Positions 27,249 through 35,882 of a stretch of DNA of 64,000 nucleotides are shown here, piece by piece. The DNA comes from Pontibacter sp. Tf4. Lineage in GTDB: Bacteria; Bacteroidota; Bacteroidia; Cytophagales; Hymenobacteraceae. The notes under the pieces were generated by a model. It did not search any database and was not told where the DNA came from. It saw nothing but the letters and a program-made list of their open reading frames with translations. The position numbers and the translations under genes are program-made. Position 1 is the first letter of the stretch, and every line of letters starts with the position of its first letter. Location of the stretch: assembly GCF_014212495.1 (NCBI RefSeq), contig NZ_JACKZC010000001.1, positions 186,001 through 250,000 of the forward strand, in the 5' to 3' direction.

Positions 27249-27657
27249 TCTGTCCTGGTACGATGTTAAATTTCAACTGAACTTTCTTACCCTGATCAAA
27301 GAAGTTTACTTCGTCGCAAAGGTTACGCATCAGGAAAATGCCACGGCCACCCGGGTTCTCCAGGTTTTCAGGAGCAGTAGGGTCTGGCAGGTTCTCGTAA
27401 TCAAATCCCGGACCTTCGTCTTCCACTTCAAACAGCAGCTGGTTATCTTCTACCTGCAGCGTAAGGTAAACGTTCTTGTCTTTGTCGAATTTGTTTCCGT
27501 GGCGGATAGCGTTATTCACAGACTCAGTTACAGCAACCATGATGTTGCCATAAATATCATCTTCAAACTCGAATTCTTCCTTTGAGTTGTCTATAAAACT
27601 TTCAATTACGCGGATGTTTTCGATTAAGGAAGGAATCTGAATTTTAACTTGATTCAT
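27232..27657 (-). CDS. RsbW-like ATP-binding anti-sigma regulatory protein
   Basis: A 141-residue stand-alone HATPase_c protein of the serine-kinase/anti-sigma type. The N box is SVNNAIRHGN, the G1 box DEGPGFD, and the G2 box GGRGIFLMRNL. There is no phosphoacceptor or membrane segment, so it is not a histidine kinase. Relatives such as RsbW and SpoIIAB bind sigma factors or phosphorylate anti-sigma antagonists; Bacteroidota often have such proteins without SigB, so the partner is unknown. Its 3' end overlaps ybeY by 17 bp and it lies 33 bp downstream of the DUF4175 gene. Confidence 0.88.
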   Translation of the reverse strand: MNQVKIQIPSLIENIRVIESFIDNSKEEFEFEDDIYGNIMVAVTESVNNAIRHGNKFDKDKNVYLTLQVEDNQLLFEVEDEGPGFDYENLPDPTAPENLENPGGRGIFLMRNLCDEVNFFDQGKKVQLKFNIVPGQNGSSN

Positions 27658-27690
27658 ATTTTAATCTAACGTGTGTAAAATAGGTGCTTC

Positions 27691-30600
27691 TTAAAACTTT
27701 ACATTCTGGAAATACTCGCTAACCTTTTGCTTATAGTACGGAGACAAAGCAGGTGGTACTGTTTTGAGTAATTCTGTCTGTTTCTCTTTTGCTTTAATGT
27801 ATTTGTCAAACGATGGTGGAAGTTTACGTGCAATGTCCTGTGCGGTTTTGGCTTCACGCTTGTTATCCAGCTCCCGCTCTTTCATTGATTTCTCTGCTTC
27901 CAGTAACCGGGTCAGGATCTCGCGCTGGCGCATGATCGTTTGCTCAGTTAACCGTTTATTAACGAGATCAGTCTCGCTTTGTTCCATCATCCGGCTAATA
28001 TTTCCCAGATCGCCCTGTTTGCCCTTTTCGCCAGGTTTGGTACCCTGTTTCTCCATTTCCCGAAGCGCGTTCCGGAGAGCCTCCTGCTCCGCAGCTAATT
28101 TAGCTAATTCTTCAGACAGTGCCTTACCTGTTTTGCCACCTTTTTTCAAATCTTCTATTTTTTTATTCAAAGCATCCTGCACTTCTCCTAAACCGCCCGG
28201 TTTTTTCTGATTTCCCTTCTGTTTTCCGGCCATGCCGCCCTGCATATTCTGCATGGCCTGCTGCATTTGCTTCAGGGCGTCGTTCAGCATTAGGGCCAGG
28301 TTATTCATGCTGGTCATGGCGAGTTGTTGCTGGGCGGTGGCTTTGCCAACATTGCGGTCGCGGAGCTCCTTCATGCTGTTGTCCATGCTCTGGTTCATAG
28401 AAGCAACTTCGCGGGTAACAAACGACTCTATCTGGAATACTTTTTTAGCGAGGGAGTACAGGCTGTCTTCAATTACCTTGGCATTGTCGCGCAGGTTAAG
28501 CTGCTCCTGTGATAAAGCGATAAAGCGTGGGTCGCTCTGGTTTACCGTCCTGAAAGATTTCATCAGCGCTTCCTGGTCGAACGACAGCTTGATCAGGTTC
28601 TCCAGGATGTCGCGTAGGTTATCGAGGTTTTGCTGCATGCCGGCCATGCTCATAGAGTTCATCATCTGCTCCATGTTCTGCGCCATCTGCTTCATTTGCT
28701 TACCTGCCTTCTGCTGGCTTTCGCTGGCTTTTTTGTTTTGCTGTTTTTGTAGTTGCTGCTGACTTTGCTGCATGTTCTGCTCTATCTGCTGCTCGCCCTG
28801 CTCCTGCTGTTGCTCGTCCATCTGGTTCGGATTTTCGAGCTTGTCATTCATCTCCTTCAGCTCATCCAGCTGCTCTTTTACTTCCTCAAACTGCTCTTGC
28901 AGCTCTTTCTGCTGCTCCTGTAGCTTCTTGTTTTCTTCCTGCTTCTGTTCGGTTTTCTGAGCGAGTTTTTCCTGTTCCTCCCCCATTTCCTTCAGCTTCT
29001 CTGTTATGTTGTCCAGCTTCTGCTCAAACTGTAGTTGCTTGAAAAGCTCTAGTGCCCGCTCCAGTTCCCGCTCCAGGTTCTTCTCGCGGTTGTCTAGTTT
29101 GCTGAGCAGTTTCTGTAGTTCCGGGTCGTTGGCCTGTTTCTCCTGTAATAGTTTTTCGAGCTCTTCGTATAGTTTCTTGGTTTCCGGGTCCAGCAGGTCG
29201 TTCATGAGCTTCTGCAGTTCATGTGCTTTTTCGGCCAGTTGCTTATCCTGTTCGGTCAGCATATTCTGCTTTTTGTTGAGCTCATTAAACATTTCCTTCA
29301 TGGCGGCCAGGTCCTGCTCCAGTTGCTTCTTCTTCTCTACCAGGTCTTCCAACTGCTTTTTGTCCTGCCAGTTCAGGTCGCGTTTTGTCTTCAGCTTTTC
29401 TTCGTTCTTCGCCAGTTCGTCCTGTAATTTGTTTGCCCGCTCCAGTGTCTTGCTTATCTGGCTGCCTACCGACTGCGCATTGCTGTTCAACTCTTTCTCC
29501 AGATCGCGTTTGCTTGGTACCTTTAGCTCAAAGGTGCGGGTGCGGGCACTTTTCGGACCGTGGATGCCATCGTTATCCCAGACCTGCACAAAATACTCCA
29601 GCTGGTCGCCGGGCTTCATGTTAAGGGCCGCAGTGTTCCATTGGTAATAATAGGCCTGGCTCAACTGCTGTGGCGCAAGTGGCAATGCTATTGTTCTATA
29701 GTTCGCCTTCGGGTTGTTCTGGTTGCTGATGCGGTAATGAATGGCCAGGCGCGATAACCCATAATCATCCGATACATCGCCGCCCAGCACCAGGAAACTA
29801 TAGAGTGCTGTGTCCTGGAACTGCTCCACGGTAATAAGCGGGTGCTTGTCGGGGATGGCTGTGATCTGGTAATTGATGTTTTCTTTGTTGGTGCTGTACT
29901 GGTTTTTAAGTTTAATGCTATAGTTCAGACTTTCGCTGATCTTTTTGCTTGCCGTAAAGCCATCAGCTGCTTTTTTTGCCTGTAGTTGCTCCGCAGGTTT
30001 ATCAAAATCCAAAGCTATAGTTTCAGTTTCGGAGGCTTTGAAGTTCCACGTGAGCGTGCTGCCTTCGGGCACGGTAGCATTACCGGTATTTTCGATCAGT
30101 TCGGGCTTGCGTTTCAGGTAGGCCGGGTATTGTACCTGTAATTCAAAGTCTTTCAGGTTCGGGCGTGAGAGTAGTTCTAAAGTATAGGTGTCGGAAGTAA
30201 AACCGGATCCTTCCAGCTCAAAATCTATGCTTTTCAGGGGTTGCTTGAAGGTGTAACTATAGTTTCCGTTTGCTACTTTTTGCAACGGTTGCCGACGGCC
30301 GTTATAGTTGATGAATACTTCTTTGGGCAGCATCTCCCCTTCTACGGCCACCTTCAACTCAAAATCCTCTCCCCGGAAAGTCTGTAGTTCATCGTTCTGT
30401 ACCTTAAAAGTAAAGGGAGCAACCGGTGCATAGGCCTTTTTATAGTTGAGGATGCGCTCGGTGCCCTGCACGAAGATAGCTGGGTAGACCATGGCAATAA
30501 GGAGCGCAACTATAGCCGGAAGGGCCACATATTTCAGGATAGGCTTGTTTTCTTTGTAGGTAACGGCATCGGTAAACCGGAACTGCAGCAAATGGCCGGA

Positions 30601-31002
30601 TCGCTGGTTTATACTGGCGGCTATCAGCTCGTTGGTTCTATCCAGGTTGTTTAACTGGATGGCATTCAGGAGTTTGTCTTTTATTTCGGGGTAGTGGTGA
30701 CCAACTTTTACTGCCGCCTGCTCATCAGAAAGTAACCTGCTCAGGTTAGCCAGAGCCGCTACGGGCTGCGCTATCCAACGGATGAAGGCATAAACAACTA
30801 TAGCTATAAAAGAGAAGAGAAGGATAGCCCGTACGGTTTGCGGAAAATAGAAAACGTACTCTAACAGGCTGTAAATGATGTAGATAGAAAGCAACATGCC
30901 GATAGCAAATAAGCTACCACGCAGCAACAGGTTCAGGTAAAATTTCTTTTTGAACTCCTGCAGCTGATGCATCAGTTGGGTAAGTGCATCCTGTTGTTTC
31001 AT
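27691..31002 (-). CDS. DUF4175 family large membrane/coiled-coil protein
   Basis: A 1103-residue protein that I assign to DUF4175, a Bacteroidota family of unknown function. Two hydrophobic segments occur at about 25-75 and one near 155-172, so it is anchored in the inner membrane. A beta-rich region (about 180-480) follows, with CARDB-like sandwiches. A very long coiled coil then runs from about 500 to 800, made of Q, K, E and L. A Gln/Met-rich stretch (MNSMSMAGMQQNLDN) and a Gly/Lys-rich linker come next, then a helical C-terminus (PALSPYYKQKVSEYFQNVKF). The cell-wall or envelope role sometimes assumed for it is not shown by the sequence. It is upstream of the RsbW-like gene by 33 bp. Confidence 0.85.
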   Translation of the reverse strand: MKQQDALTQLMHQLQEFKKKFYLNLLLRGSLFAIGMLLSIYIIYSLLEYVFYFPQTVRAILLFSFIAIVVYAFIRWIAQPVAALANLSRLLSDEQAAVKVGHHYPEIKDKLLNAIQLNNLDRTNELIAASINQRSGHLLQFRFTDAVTYKENKPILKYVALPAIVALLIAMVYPAIFVQGTERILNYKKAYAPVAPFTFKVQNDELQTFRGEDFELKVAVEGEMLPKEVFINYNGRRQPLQKVANGNYSYTFKQPLKSIDFELEGSGFTSDTYTLELLSRPNLKDFELQVQYPAYLKRKPELIENTGNATVPEGSTLTWNFKASETETIALDFDKPAEQLQAKKAADGFTASKKISESLNYSIKLKNQYSTNKENINYQITAIPDKHPLITVEQFQDTALYSFLVLGGDVSDDYGLSRLAIHYRISNQNNPKANYRTIALPLAPQQLSQAYYYQWNTAALNMKPGDQLEYFVQVWDNDGIHGPKSARTRTFELKVPSKRDLEKELNSNAQSVGSQISKTLERANKLQDELAKNEEKLKTKRDLNWQDKKQLEDLVEKKKQLEQDLAAMKEMFNELNKKQNMLTEQDKQLAEKAHELQKLMNDLLDPETKKLYEELEKLLQEKQANDPELQKLLSKLDNREKNLERELERALELFKQLQFEQKLDNITEKLKEMGEEQEKLAQKTEQKQEENKKLQEQQKELQEQFEEVKEQLDELKEMNDKLENPNQMDEQQQEQGEQQIEQNMQQSQQQLQKQQNKKASESQQKAGKQMKQMAQNMEQMMNSMSMAGMQQNLDNLRDILENLIKLSFDQEALMKSFRTVNQSDPRFIALSQEQLNLRDNAKVIEDSLYSLAKKVFQIESFVTREVASMNQSMDNSMKELRDRNVGKATAQQQLAMTSMNNLALMLNDALKQMQQAMQNMQGGMAGKQKGNQKKPGGLGEVQDALNKKIEDLKKGGKTGKALSEELAKLAAEQEALRNALREMEKQGTKPGEKGKQGDLGNISRMMEQSETDLVNKRLTEQTIMRQREILTRLLEAEKSMKERELDNKREAKTAQDIARKLPPSFDKYIKAKEKQTELLKTVPPALSPYYKQKVSEYFQNVKF

Positions 31003-31059
31003 AGGTGTTTGCTACTTTAACGCTGGCAATGCCGGGCGGTTACAGCTATACGTAAAGCA

Positions 31060-31109
31060 AAAGCACCTAATTATCTGTATCTGAAACTATAAGATCAATC
31101 AGGTGCTTT
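31060..31109 (-). terminator. Possible terminator after xth
   Basis: A 9-bp stem AAAGCACCT / AGGTGCTTT with a 32-bp loop, 40 bp after the xth stop. The long loop makes it less certain. AACTATAACTATAA copies lie between the stem and the stop. Confidence 0.5.
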
Positions 31110-31148
31110 AACTATAACTATAAAATCAGGCATTTTCGTATGCCGTTT

Positions 31149-31910
31149 TTACTCAATTTCGAGCAATACAGGGCAGTGGTCTGAGTGCTTAGCTTCGGTC
31201 AGGATAGCCGCGCGTTTCAGTTTGTCCTGCAGGTTAGCGGTGGCCATGTTATAATCGATACGCCAGCCCAGGTTCTTGCCTCTTGCACCGGCCCGGTAAC
31301 TCCACCATGTATAGTTGTGTGGCTCTTTGTTAAAATGCCGGAATGAATCTACAAAGCCACTCTCAATAAACTTGCCCATCCAGGTGCGTTCTTCCGGCAA
31401 AAAGCCAGAGCTATTCGCGTTCGATTTCGGGTTATGAATATCGATTGGCTGATGGCAGATATTATAGTCGCCGCTAACTATAAGGCCCGGTAAAGTTTGC
31501 TTCAGATCGCCGATGTAGCCATAGAAGTCATCCATCCACTGAAACTTAAAGTTCTGGCGCTCCTCCCCGCTCGAGCCGGAAGGCATGTATACGCTCATTA
31601 CCGAATAGTTATCGTAATCGGCACGAATTACGCGGCCTTCAAAATCGTAACAGTCCATGCCGCAACCGATCTGCACATGGTTAGGCTTGGTTTTAGAAAG
31701 TATCGCCACGCCGCTATAGCCTTTCTTCACGGCCGGGTGCAAGTATACATTATAACCTAAGTCTTCAAAAATGGCGCGGTCAAACTTCGACTCGTCGGCT
31801 TTTATTTCCTGCAGGCACAACACATCGGGGTTTGCTGCTTTCACCCAATCCTGAAATCCTTTGCTTATAGCAGCCCGGATGCCGTTTACGTTGTAGGTAA
31901 TTATTTTCAT
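31149..31910 (-). CDS. xth: Exodeoxyribonuclease III / AP endonuclease
   Basis: A 253-residue base-excision repair nuclease cutting at abasic sites and removing 3' blocks. The family motifs are in order: ITYNVNGIRAA (7-residue active-site Asn), CLQEIKAD with catalytic Glu, GDYNICH with Asp and Asn, WRIDYNMAT, and KHSDHCPVLLEIE with the catalytic Asp-His pair at the C-terminus. Length is normal. ATG start. The spacer upstream is an inverted pair of heptad-phased tracts (31922-32005). Confidence 0.95.
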   Translation of the reverse strand: MKIITYNVNGIRAAISKGFQDWVKAANPDVLCLQEIKADESKFDRAIFEDLGYNVYLHPAVKKGYSGVAILSKTKPNHVQIGCGMDCYDFEGRVIRADYDNYSVMSVYMPSGSSGEERQNFKFQWMDDFYGYIGDLKQTLPGLIVSGDYNICHQPIDIHNPKSNANSSGFLPEERTWMGKFIESGFVDSFRHFNKEPHNYTWWSYRAGARGKNLGWRIDYNMATANLQDKLKRAAILTEAKHSDHCPVLLEIE

Positions 31911-31921
31911 TATTTTAAAAT

Positions 31922-32005
31922 AGACTTAAGATATTAGACACAAGATTCAAGATTTTACACATCAAAAATCTAATGTCTAACATCTAGTATCTCATATCTT
32001 ATTAA
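31922..32005. repeat. Heptad-phased inverted tract
   Basis: Twelve consecutive 7-bp units: AGACTTA, AGATATT, AGACACA, AGATTCA, AGATTTT, then ACACATC, AAAAATC, TAATGTC, TAACATC, TAGTATC, TCATATC, TTATTAA. The left units begin with AGA and the right units end in the reverse complement (ATC/GTC), so the tract can fold on itself while keeping the 7-bp phase. It fills the whole spacer between two genes and codes for nothing. Confidence 0.7.
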
Positions 32006-32007
32006 AT

Positions 32008-32352
32008 TTAATCCAGCTGATTGAAATACTCCAGGATGTGCCACTTCAGCATTTTTTCTTGCTCTTTCAGGTTAGCAAACGGAATTGGTTTTACAGCTTT
32101 ATAGTGCGGCCAGCCTTCTTCGTCTACCTTCTCCAGTTCGTAGTATCCCGACAAACTGAAAACCTTGCAGGTAGCAATGTGCATCAGGTCCTGCTTTTCT
32201 TCTTTAGTAAACTCGGTAATGCCTTTACCCAGCTCCTGTATGCCTATCAGAAACAGTATGGCATTCAGGTCAGGCTTCTTTCCGAATTGCTTCATCAGCA
32301 AAGCCCGCAGCTGTACCCATCTATGATCTAAATTATCTGATTCTTCTATCAT
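32008..32352 (-). CDS. Conserved-looking hypothetical protein, 114 residues
   Basis: Not assigned to a known family. It has no signal peptide or membrane helix; composition suggests a small helical cytosolic protein (WVQLRALLMKQFGKKPDLNA; FTKEEKQDLMHIATCKVFSL). The C-terminal half carries aromatic residues (WPHYKAVKPIPFANL, KWHILEYF). The frame is well behaved, starts with ATG and is flanked on both sides by heptad-phased spacers, as expected for a real gene between normal neighbours. Confidence 0.7.
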   Translation of the reverse strand: MIEESDNLDHRWVQLRALLMKQFGKKPDLNAILFLIGIQELGKGITEFTKEEKQDLMHIATCKVFSLSGYYELEKVDEEGWPHYKAVKPIPFANLKEQEKMLKWHILEYFNQLD

Positions 32353-32365
32353 AAGATAAATTGCT

Positions 32366-32434
32366 GCATGGCTAAATTGTTAAATGGTTATTCTGAAGAG
32401 AAATCAACAATTTAACCATGCAACCATTAAACAA
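32366..32434. repeat. Heptad-phased inverted tract
   Basis: Left part AAATTGTTAAATGG and right part AATCAAC/AATTTAA/CCATGCA/ACCATTA/AACAATT show a 7-bp period and are approximate reverse complements of each other. The tract fills the spacer between the 114-residue protein gene and the AhpD-like gene. Confidence 0.6.
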
Positions 32435-32782
32435 TTAACTTTTTTGCGCTTTCAGTTCTTCCCAGTACTCTACTGCTCTGCGGAAGTGCGGTATCACGAT
32501 GGAGCCGCCTACCAGGTTGGCGATCGAGAATACTTCAAATACTTCTTCGTCGGTAACGCCTTCTTCAAAACTTTTACCCAGGTGGTATTTAATGCAGTCA
32601 TCGCAGCGCAGCACCATAGAGGCCACCAAACCCAGCATTTCCTTTGTTTTTACATCAAGGGCGCCTTCCGCATACGTATTGGTATCTAAGTTAAAAAAGC
32701 GTTTGATCACTTTATTGTCGTAAGACATAATGCGCTCGTTCATGCGCGAGCGGTACTCGTTGAATTCTTCTATCTGACTCAT
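32435..32782 (-). CDS. Carboxymuconolactone decarboxylase / AhpD-like protein
   Basis: A 115-residue single-domain protein of the CMD family. The redox-active motif CDDCIKYH (CxxC with downstream His) and the helical tail EEVFEVFSIANLVGGSIVIP are typical of AhpD-like alkylhydroperoxidases, which reduce peroxides with the help of thiol partners. Whether it acts as a peroxidase or only as a related fold is unknown. Its ATG faces the comF promoter region, with 78 bp between the two divergent genes. Confidence 0.87.
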   Translation of the reverse strand: MSQIEEFNEYRSRMNERIMSYDNKVIKRFFNLDTNTYAEGALDVKTKEMLGLVASMVLRCDDCIKYHLGKSFEEGVTDEEVFEVFSIANLVGGSIVIPHFRRAVEYWEELKAQKS

Positions 32783-32860
32783 TGTTGTGATTAAATTCTG
32801 AACTATAGTTATAAAATTACGGCAAAAAAATTACAAAACCTTAACCCCAAAGGCGCTACT

Positions 32861-33547
32861 ATGTTTGACGACCTGCTGGCCTTATTTTTTCCGGAGAGTT
32901 GCTTTGCCTGCGATGGCATTTTGGCCCGCGGCGAGAAATTTATCTGCACCGAATGCAATGTAAAGCTGCCGTATACTGATTATCATGCGCATGGCGCTAC
33001 GGAGCTAAACCCCTTGCAGCGCAGGTTCTGGGGTAAAGTGCCTGTCAGGTTTGCCTTCTCCTATTTTACCTTTCAAAGCAAAGGAAGTGTGCAGCGATTG
33101 TTGCACCATTTAAAGTATAAGGGCGCCAAAGAGTTGGGCGAACACCTGGGCCACCGCTATGGTAGTGTATTAAAAGATTACCAATACCACGAGCAGTTTG
33201 ATCTGATAATTCCGGTACCATTGCATAAACAGAAACTCCGCAAGCGCGGCTATAATCAATCGGAGCACTTTGCACTGGGCCTCGGAGCGGCAATGGAAGT
33301 GCCTGCCTTAACCAATGTGCTTATCAGAACTATAAACACCAGCACCCAAACCCGGAAAGACCGCCTGAACCGATGGCAAAATGTGGAGCAGGTTTTTGAG
33401 GTGAAGAAACCCGAAACTATAGATGGTAAACATGTACTTATAGTGGATGATGTACTGACGACCGGGGCCACCTTAGAAGCCTGCGCGGTAGCGTTACTGG
33501 ATGCCGGTGCCGAGGAGGTAAGTGTAGTAACTATAGCTGCCGCTTAA
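32861..33547 (+). CDS. ComF family phosphoribosyltransferase-like protein
   Basis: A 228-residue protein with a double zinc knuckle (CFACDG...CTEC near residues 12-35) and a C-terminal phosphoribosyltransferase domain with the PRPP-binding loop VLIVDDVLTTGAT. RKRGYNQSEHFA is the family signature preceding it. In naturally competent bacteria ComF is needed for DNA uptake, but ComF homologues are widespread in non-competent species as well. It is interesting here because the genome carries a short DNA motif at very high density; no uptake machinery is in the window. ATG start. Confidence 0.9.
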   Translation: MFDDLLALFFPESCFACDGILARGEKFICTECNVKLPYTDYHAHGATELNPLQRRFWGKVPVRFAFSYFTFQSKGSVQRLLHHLKYKGAKELGEHLGHRYGSVLKDYQYHEQFDLIIPVPLHKQKLRKRGYNQSEHFALGLGAAMEVPALTNVLIRTINTSTQTRKDRLNRWQNVEQVFEVKKPETIDGKHVLIVDDVLTTGATLEACAVALLDAGAEEVSVVTIAAA

Positions 33548-34032
33548 TTTTATGGCAAGGGATTTTAGACAAAGGATAAAACAGCGAAACTATAGATTTC
33601 TTTTCGTTGCCCTCGCTCGCGTCCCGCGAGTGTGCGTTATTATACGGTCTCTGGCCGTGTTAAACTGTAATTTGCTGAAAGCTATAGTTGGAAAAAGCTA
33701 TAGTTGCGATAGTTAACATGGCGGGGCGTCCTCGCTTTTGTCAAACTATAGTTGGGCCTCTGGCCCAGTCGGACTACAAATCCGACTTTGTAAGTATGTC
33801 CCTGATCTCAGATCCGCGCCAGTGTAATTGAGTTAGGAATAACCTATAGTTCTATAGTTACGGCAATGGGTAATCCTTGCTTTTTCAAAGCAAGGCCAGT
33901 TACAAACTGGCTCCAAACCCAGCCACAAGTTGCGCTGTTGCTAAACTTGCGGCATTTTATAAACTATAGTTTAACGCGGCCAGAGGGTGTTAAGGCTCTA
34001 ATATCAAATACTCCTTTGTCAGGAAATTTAAA
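33548..34032. other. Gene-free gap with hairpin-module repeat
   Basis: About 485 bp downstream of comF and of the gene at 34033, so it lies between convergent genes. It holds no credible gene and no classical terminator; hairpin modules of the repeat (33609-33990) fill it and might end transcription in both directions. Confidence 0.65.
33609..33990. repeat. Hairpin-module repeat, copy 2
   Basis: Modules shared with 15254-15530 but rearranged: CTCGCTCGCGTCCCGCGAG, CTGGCCGTGTTAAAC, GGGCCTCTGGCCCA, GTCGGACTACAAATCCGAC, CCTTGCTTTTTCAAAGCAAGG-like, GCCAGTTACAAACTGGC, CACAAGTTGCGC...AAACTTGCGGC, and AACGCGGCCAGAG. Four or more CTATAGTT copies separate them. Confidence 0.75.
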
Positions 34033-34512
34033 CTATGATTCTGTTTGTTTGCGGTGCACGTCTGACAGGCTTGGCTCGGCATATTCAATTTCTTCTTCGG
34101 CTTCCAGTCTGTCCAGCTCGGCTTTTACCTGCTTATAGTCTACATCCTCCGGAATATCCAGTACAAAAAAGTCCTCGTTCACTACTTCCGATACACAACG
34201 CATCTTACTGAAGATCTCCCGGATCTGGTCCATGGCCATTGCTTCGTCGTTCAGTACCACCTGTACAGTAGAGTGGCCGCTATAGTTTACCGTTTTCTGA
34301 TATACCAACTGCTTCGTTTTCGGGTCGAGGTCGGCAAACACGATGTCGTTGGAGGCGATGAGCGAGGTATAGAACGGGATGCTGTCGATCTGGTACAGGC
34401 GGTTCTCTTTGTCCAGCACAAAGGCCCAGAGCTGTTCTTCAATGTCCCGCTCAAACATATCACTATAGCTTCTGACAATGATCTGTACGTGTTCGGTGGT
34501 TTCTTCTTTCAT
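34033..34512 (-). CDS. DUF4265-like hypothetical protein
   Basis: A 159-residue cytosolic-type protein. The segment ENRLYQIDSIPFYTSLIASN followed by DIVFADLD resembles DUF4265, in which an N-terminal beta motif (xYxLxNIPFxxxGxxxGDVV) is followed by an alpha/beta half; here the second half reads GHSTVQVVLNDEAMAMDQIR. The assignment rests on memory of that pattern only. The tail is acidic (LDRLEAEEEIEYAEPS). No neighbours of known linked function. Confidence 0.6.
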   Translation of the reverse strand: MKEETTEHVQIIVRSYSDMFERDIEEQLWAFVLDKENRLYQIDSIPFYTSLIASNDIVFADLDPKTKQLVYQKTVNYSGHSTVQVVLNDEAMAMDQIREIFSKMRCVSEVVNEDFFVLDIPEDVDYKQVKAELDRLEAEEEIEYAEPSLSDVHRKQTES

Positions 34513-34529
34513 GGTTGTTATAAAAATAT

Positions 34530-34557
34530 AAAGCCCGGATTTGTGGTCCGGGCTTTA
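34530..34557 (-). terminator. Intrinsic terminator after gldJ
   Basis: Stem AAAGCCCGGA / TCCGGGCTTT with loop TTTGTGG, 20 bp after the gldJ stop on the minus strand. AACTATAGTT lies between stem and stop. Confidence 0.85.
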
Positions 34558-34577
34558 AAACTATAGTTAGGTAGTAA

Positions 34578-35819
34578 TTATCTGTTTGAGCCAGCGTTGA
34601 TCATGGCGCAACGGAAACCGATTGTTGCAGTTGAAGAGTCCTGCGTCATGAAGCGGCGTGTACCTGGCGATAACCAGTAAGCCACATCTTTCCAGGAACC
34701 ACCTTTGTAAACACGAACTTCGTCGTTGATCAGTGAGTGGAAGTCTCTGGCATCAGTACCGTTGGCATAGTTCTCTTTCTCATCCTGGTAACCATCTCTA
34801 CGGAACGGGTTCAGGTCTTCCATATCCTGGTAAGACAGCGGACGGTACACGTCCTGCACCCACTCGTTTACGTTACCAGCCATGTTATACAGACCGAAGT
34901 CGTTTGGCGGATAAGCATAGATATAGTCTGTGATCATGGCACCGTCGTTCAGGGCACCGGCAATACCGGCATAGTCACCACGGCCACGCTTAAAGTTAGC
35001 CATAAACTTACCCATTTGTTTGCCATACGGGTTACGTACCTGGTGGCCATCCCAAGGGTAAAGTCTGCGGTTGTTCTGGTTCTCGTCTTCAGAGTACTGT
35101 GTACCGATCATAGCCTGTGCAGCATATTCCCACTCAGCCTCTGTTGGGAGACGGTAGTTCGGAAGCACATAGCCCGACTCGATAGATGGTTTTTCGCCTT
35201 CAGCAGGAGCTTCGTCGCCGCCTTTTTTGCCAAACAGGCCTCTGCGGCCGCGGCCGCCATTCGCTTCTTTGGCCAGGTTTTCGTTAACCTTAGCAGTACG
35301 CCAGATGGCATAGTTATTAGCCTGTAACCAGCTTACACCGACCACCGGGAAGAAGCGGAAACCTGGATAGCGCAGATAATACGTTACGTAAGGGTCGTTG
35401 AACGAAAGCTGACGGGACCATACGGTTGTATCCGGCAGGGCAGCCTGGTATACTTCCGGCACCGAATCCTGCTTAATGTAGTGCAGATACTCCAGCCAGT
35501 GGATGTTGGCAACTTCAGTCTCATCCATATAAAAAGAAGCTACAGTTACCGTACGCTCGATATTGTCGCGCGTCATGGCAATGTCTTCTTCCATAGAACC
35601 TAAAACGGTACGGCCACCTTCTATAAAAATCAAACCCGGACCACCCTGTATATCAGCATAGTCTTCTACAGCAAAGGCTTTTTCGTCCTCGCCGTATTCT
35701 ATACCTGTAGCAGTACTGTAGTCGCCGGGGTTTGTGCTGGTAGGGTTGCCTCCCCTGTTGCAGGCAGTAAGGAGTAAGCCTCCCATAACCGCAGCCGATA
35801 AATACTTAGCAAACTTCAT
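34578..35819 (-). CDS. gldJ: Gliding motility lipoprotein GldJ (FGE-sulfatase-like fold)
   Basis: A 413-residue lipoprotein (lipobox LLLTAC, Cys20) with a formylglycine-generating-enzyme-like domain: GLIFIEGGRTVLGSMEED, then ERTVTVASFYMDETEVANIH, RLPTEAEWEYAAQA, NMAGNVNEWVQDVY, YKGGSWKDVAYWLSPGTRRF and IGFRCAM. The FGE cysteines needed for catalysis are not evident, as in other Gld proteins. GldJ and its paralogue GldK share this fold; the phrase GGRTVLGSMEEDIAMTRDN is what I recall for Cytophagales GldJ. GldJ is needed for gliding and type IX secretion. An insert near 200-215 (GGRGRRGLFGKKGGDEAPAE) is unusual. The PorP/SprF gene lies 63 bp upstream. Confidence 0.88.
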   Translation of the reverse strand: MKFAKYLSAAVMGGLLLTACNRGGNPTSTNPGDYSTATGIEYGEDEKAFAVEDYADIQGGPGLIFIEGGRTVLGSMEEDIAMTRDNIERTVTVASFYMDETEVANIHWLEYLHYIKQDSVPEVYQAALPDTTVWSRQLSFNDPYVTYYLRYPGFRFFPVVGVSWLQANNYAIWRTAKVNENLAKEANGGRGRRGLFGKKGGDEAPAEGEKPSIESGYVLPNYRLPTEAEWEYAAQAMIGTQYSEDENQNNRRLYPWDGHQVRNPYGKQMGKFMANFKRGRGDYAGIAGALNDGAMITDYIYAYPPNDFGLYNMAGNVNEWVQDVYRPLSYQDMEDLNPFRRDGYQDEKENYANGTDARDFHSLINDEVRVYKGGSWKDVAYWLSPGTRRFMTQDSSTATIGFRCAMINAGSNR

Positions 35820-35882
35820 AAAATAGCACCCAATTTAGATAAGGTTCTTGTAACGTAATTTAATGTGCAATTATAAATAAAA

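Noticed and set aside
30045..30060. Second parS-like site (GTTCCACGTGAGCGTG) in the DUF4175 gene
   Set aside because: Only the centre CACGTGA matches; the right half differs at several fixed positions.
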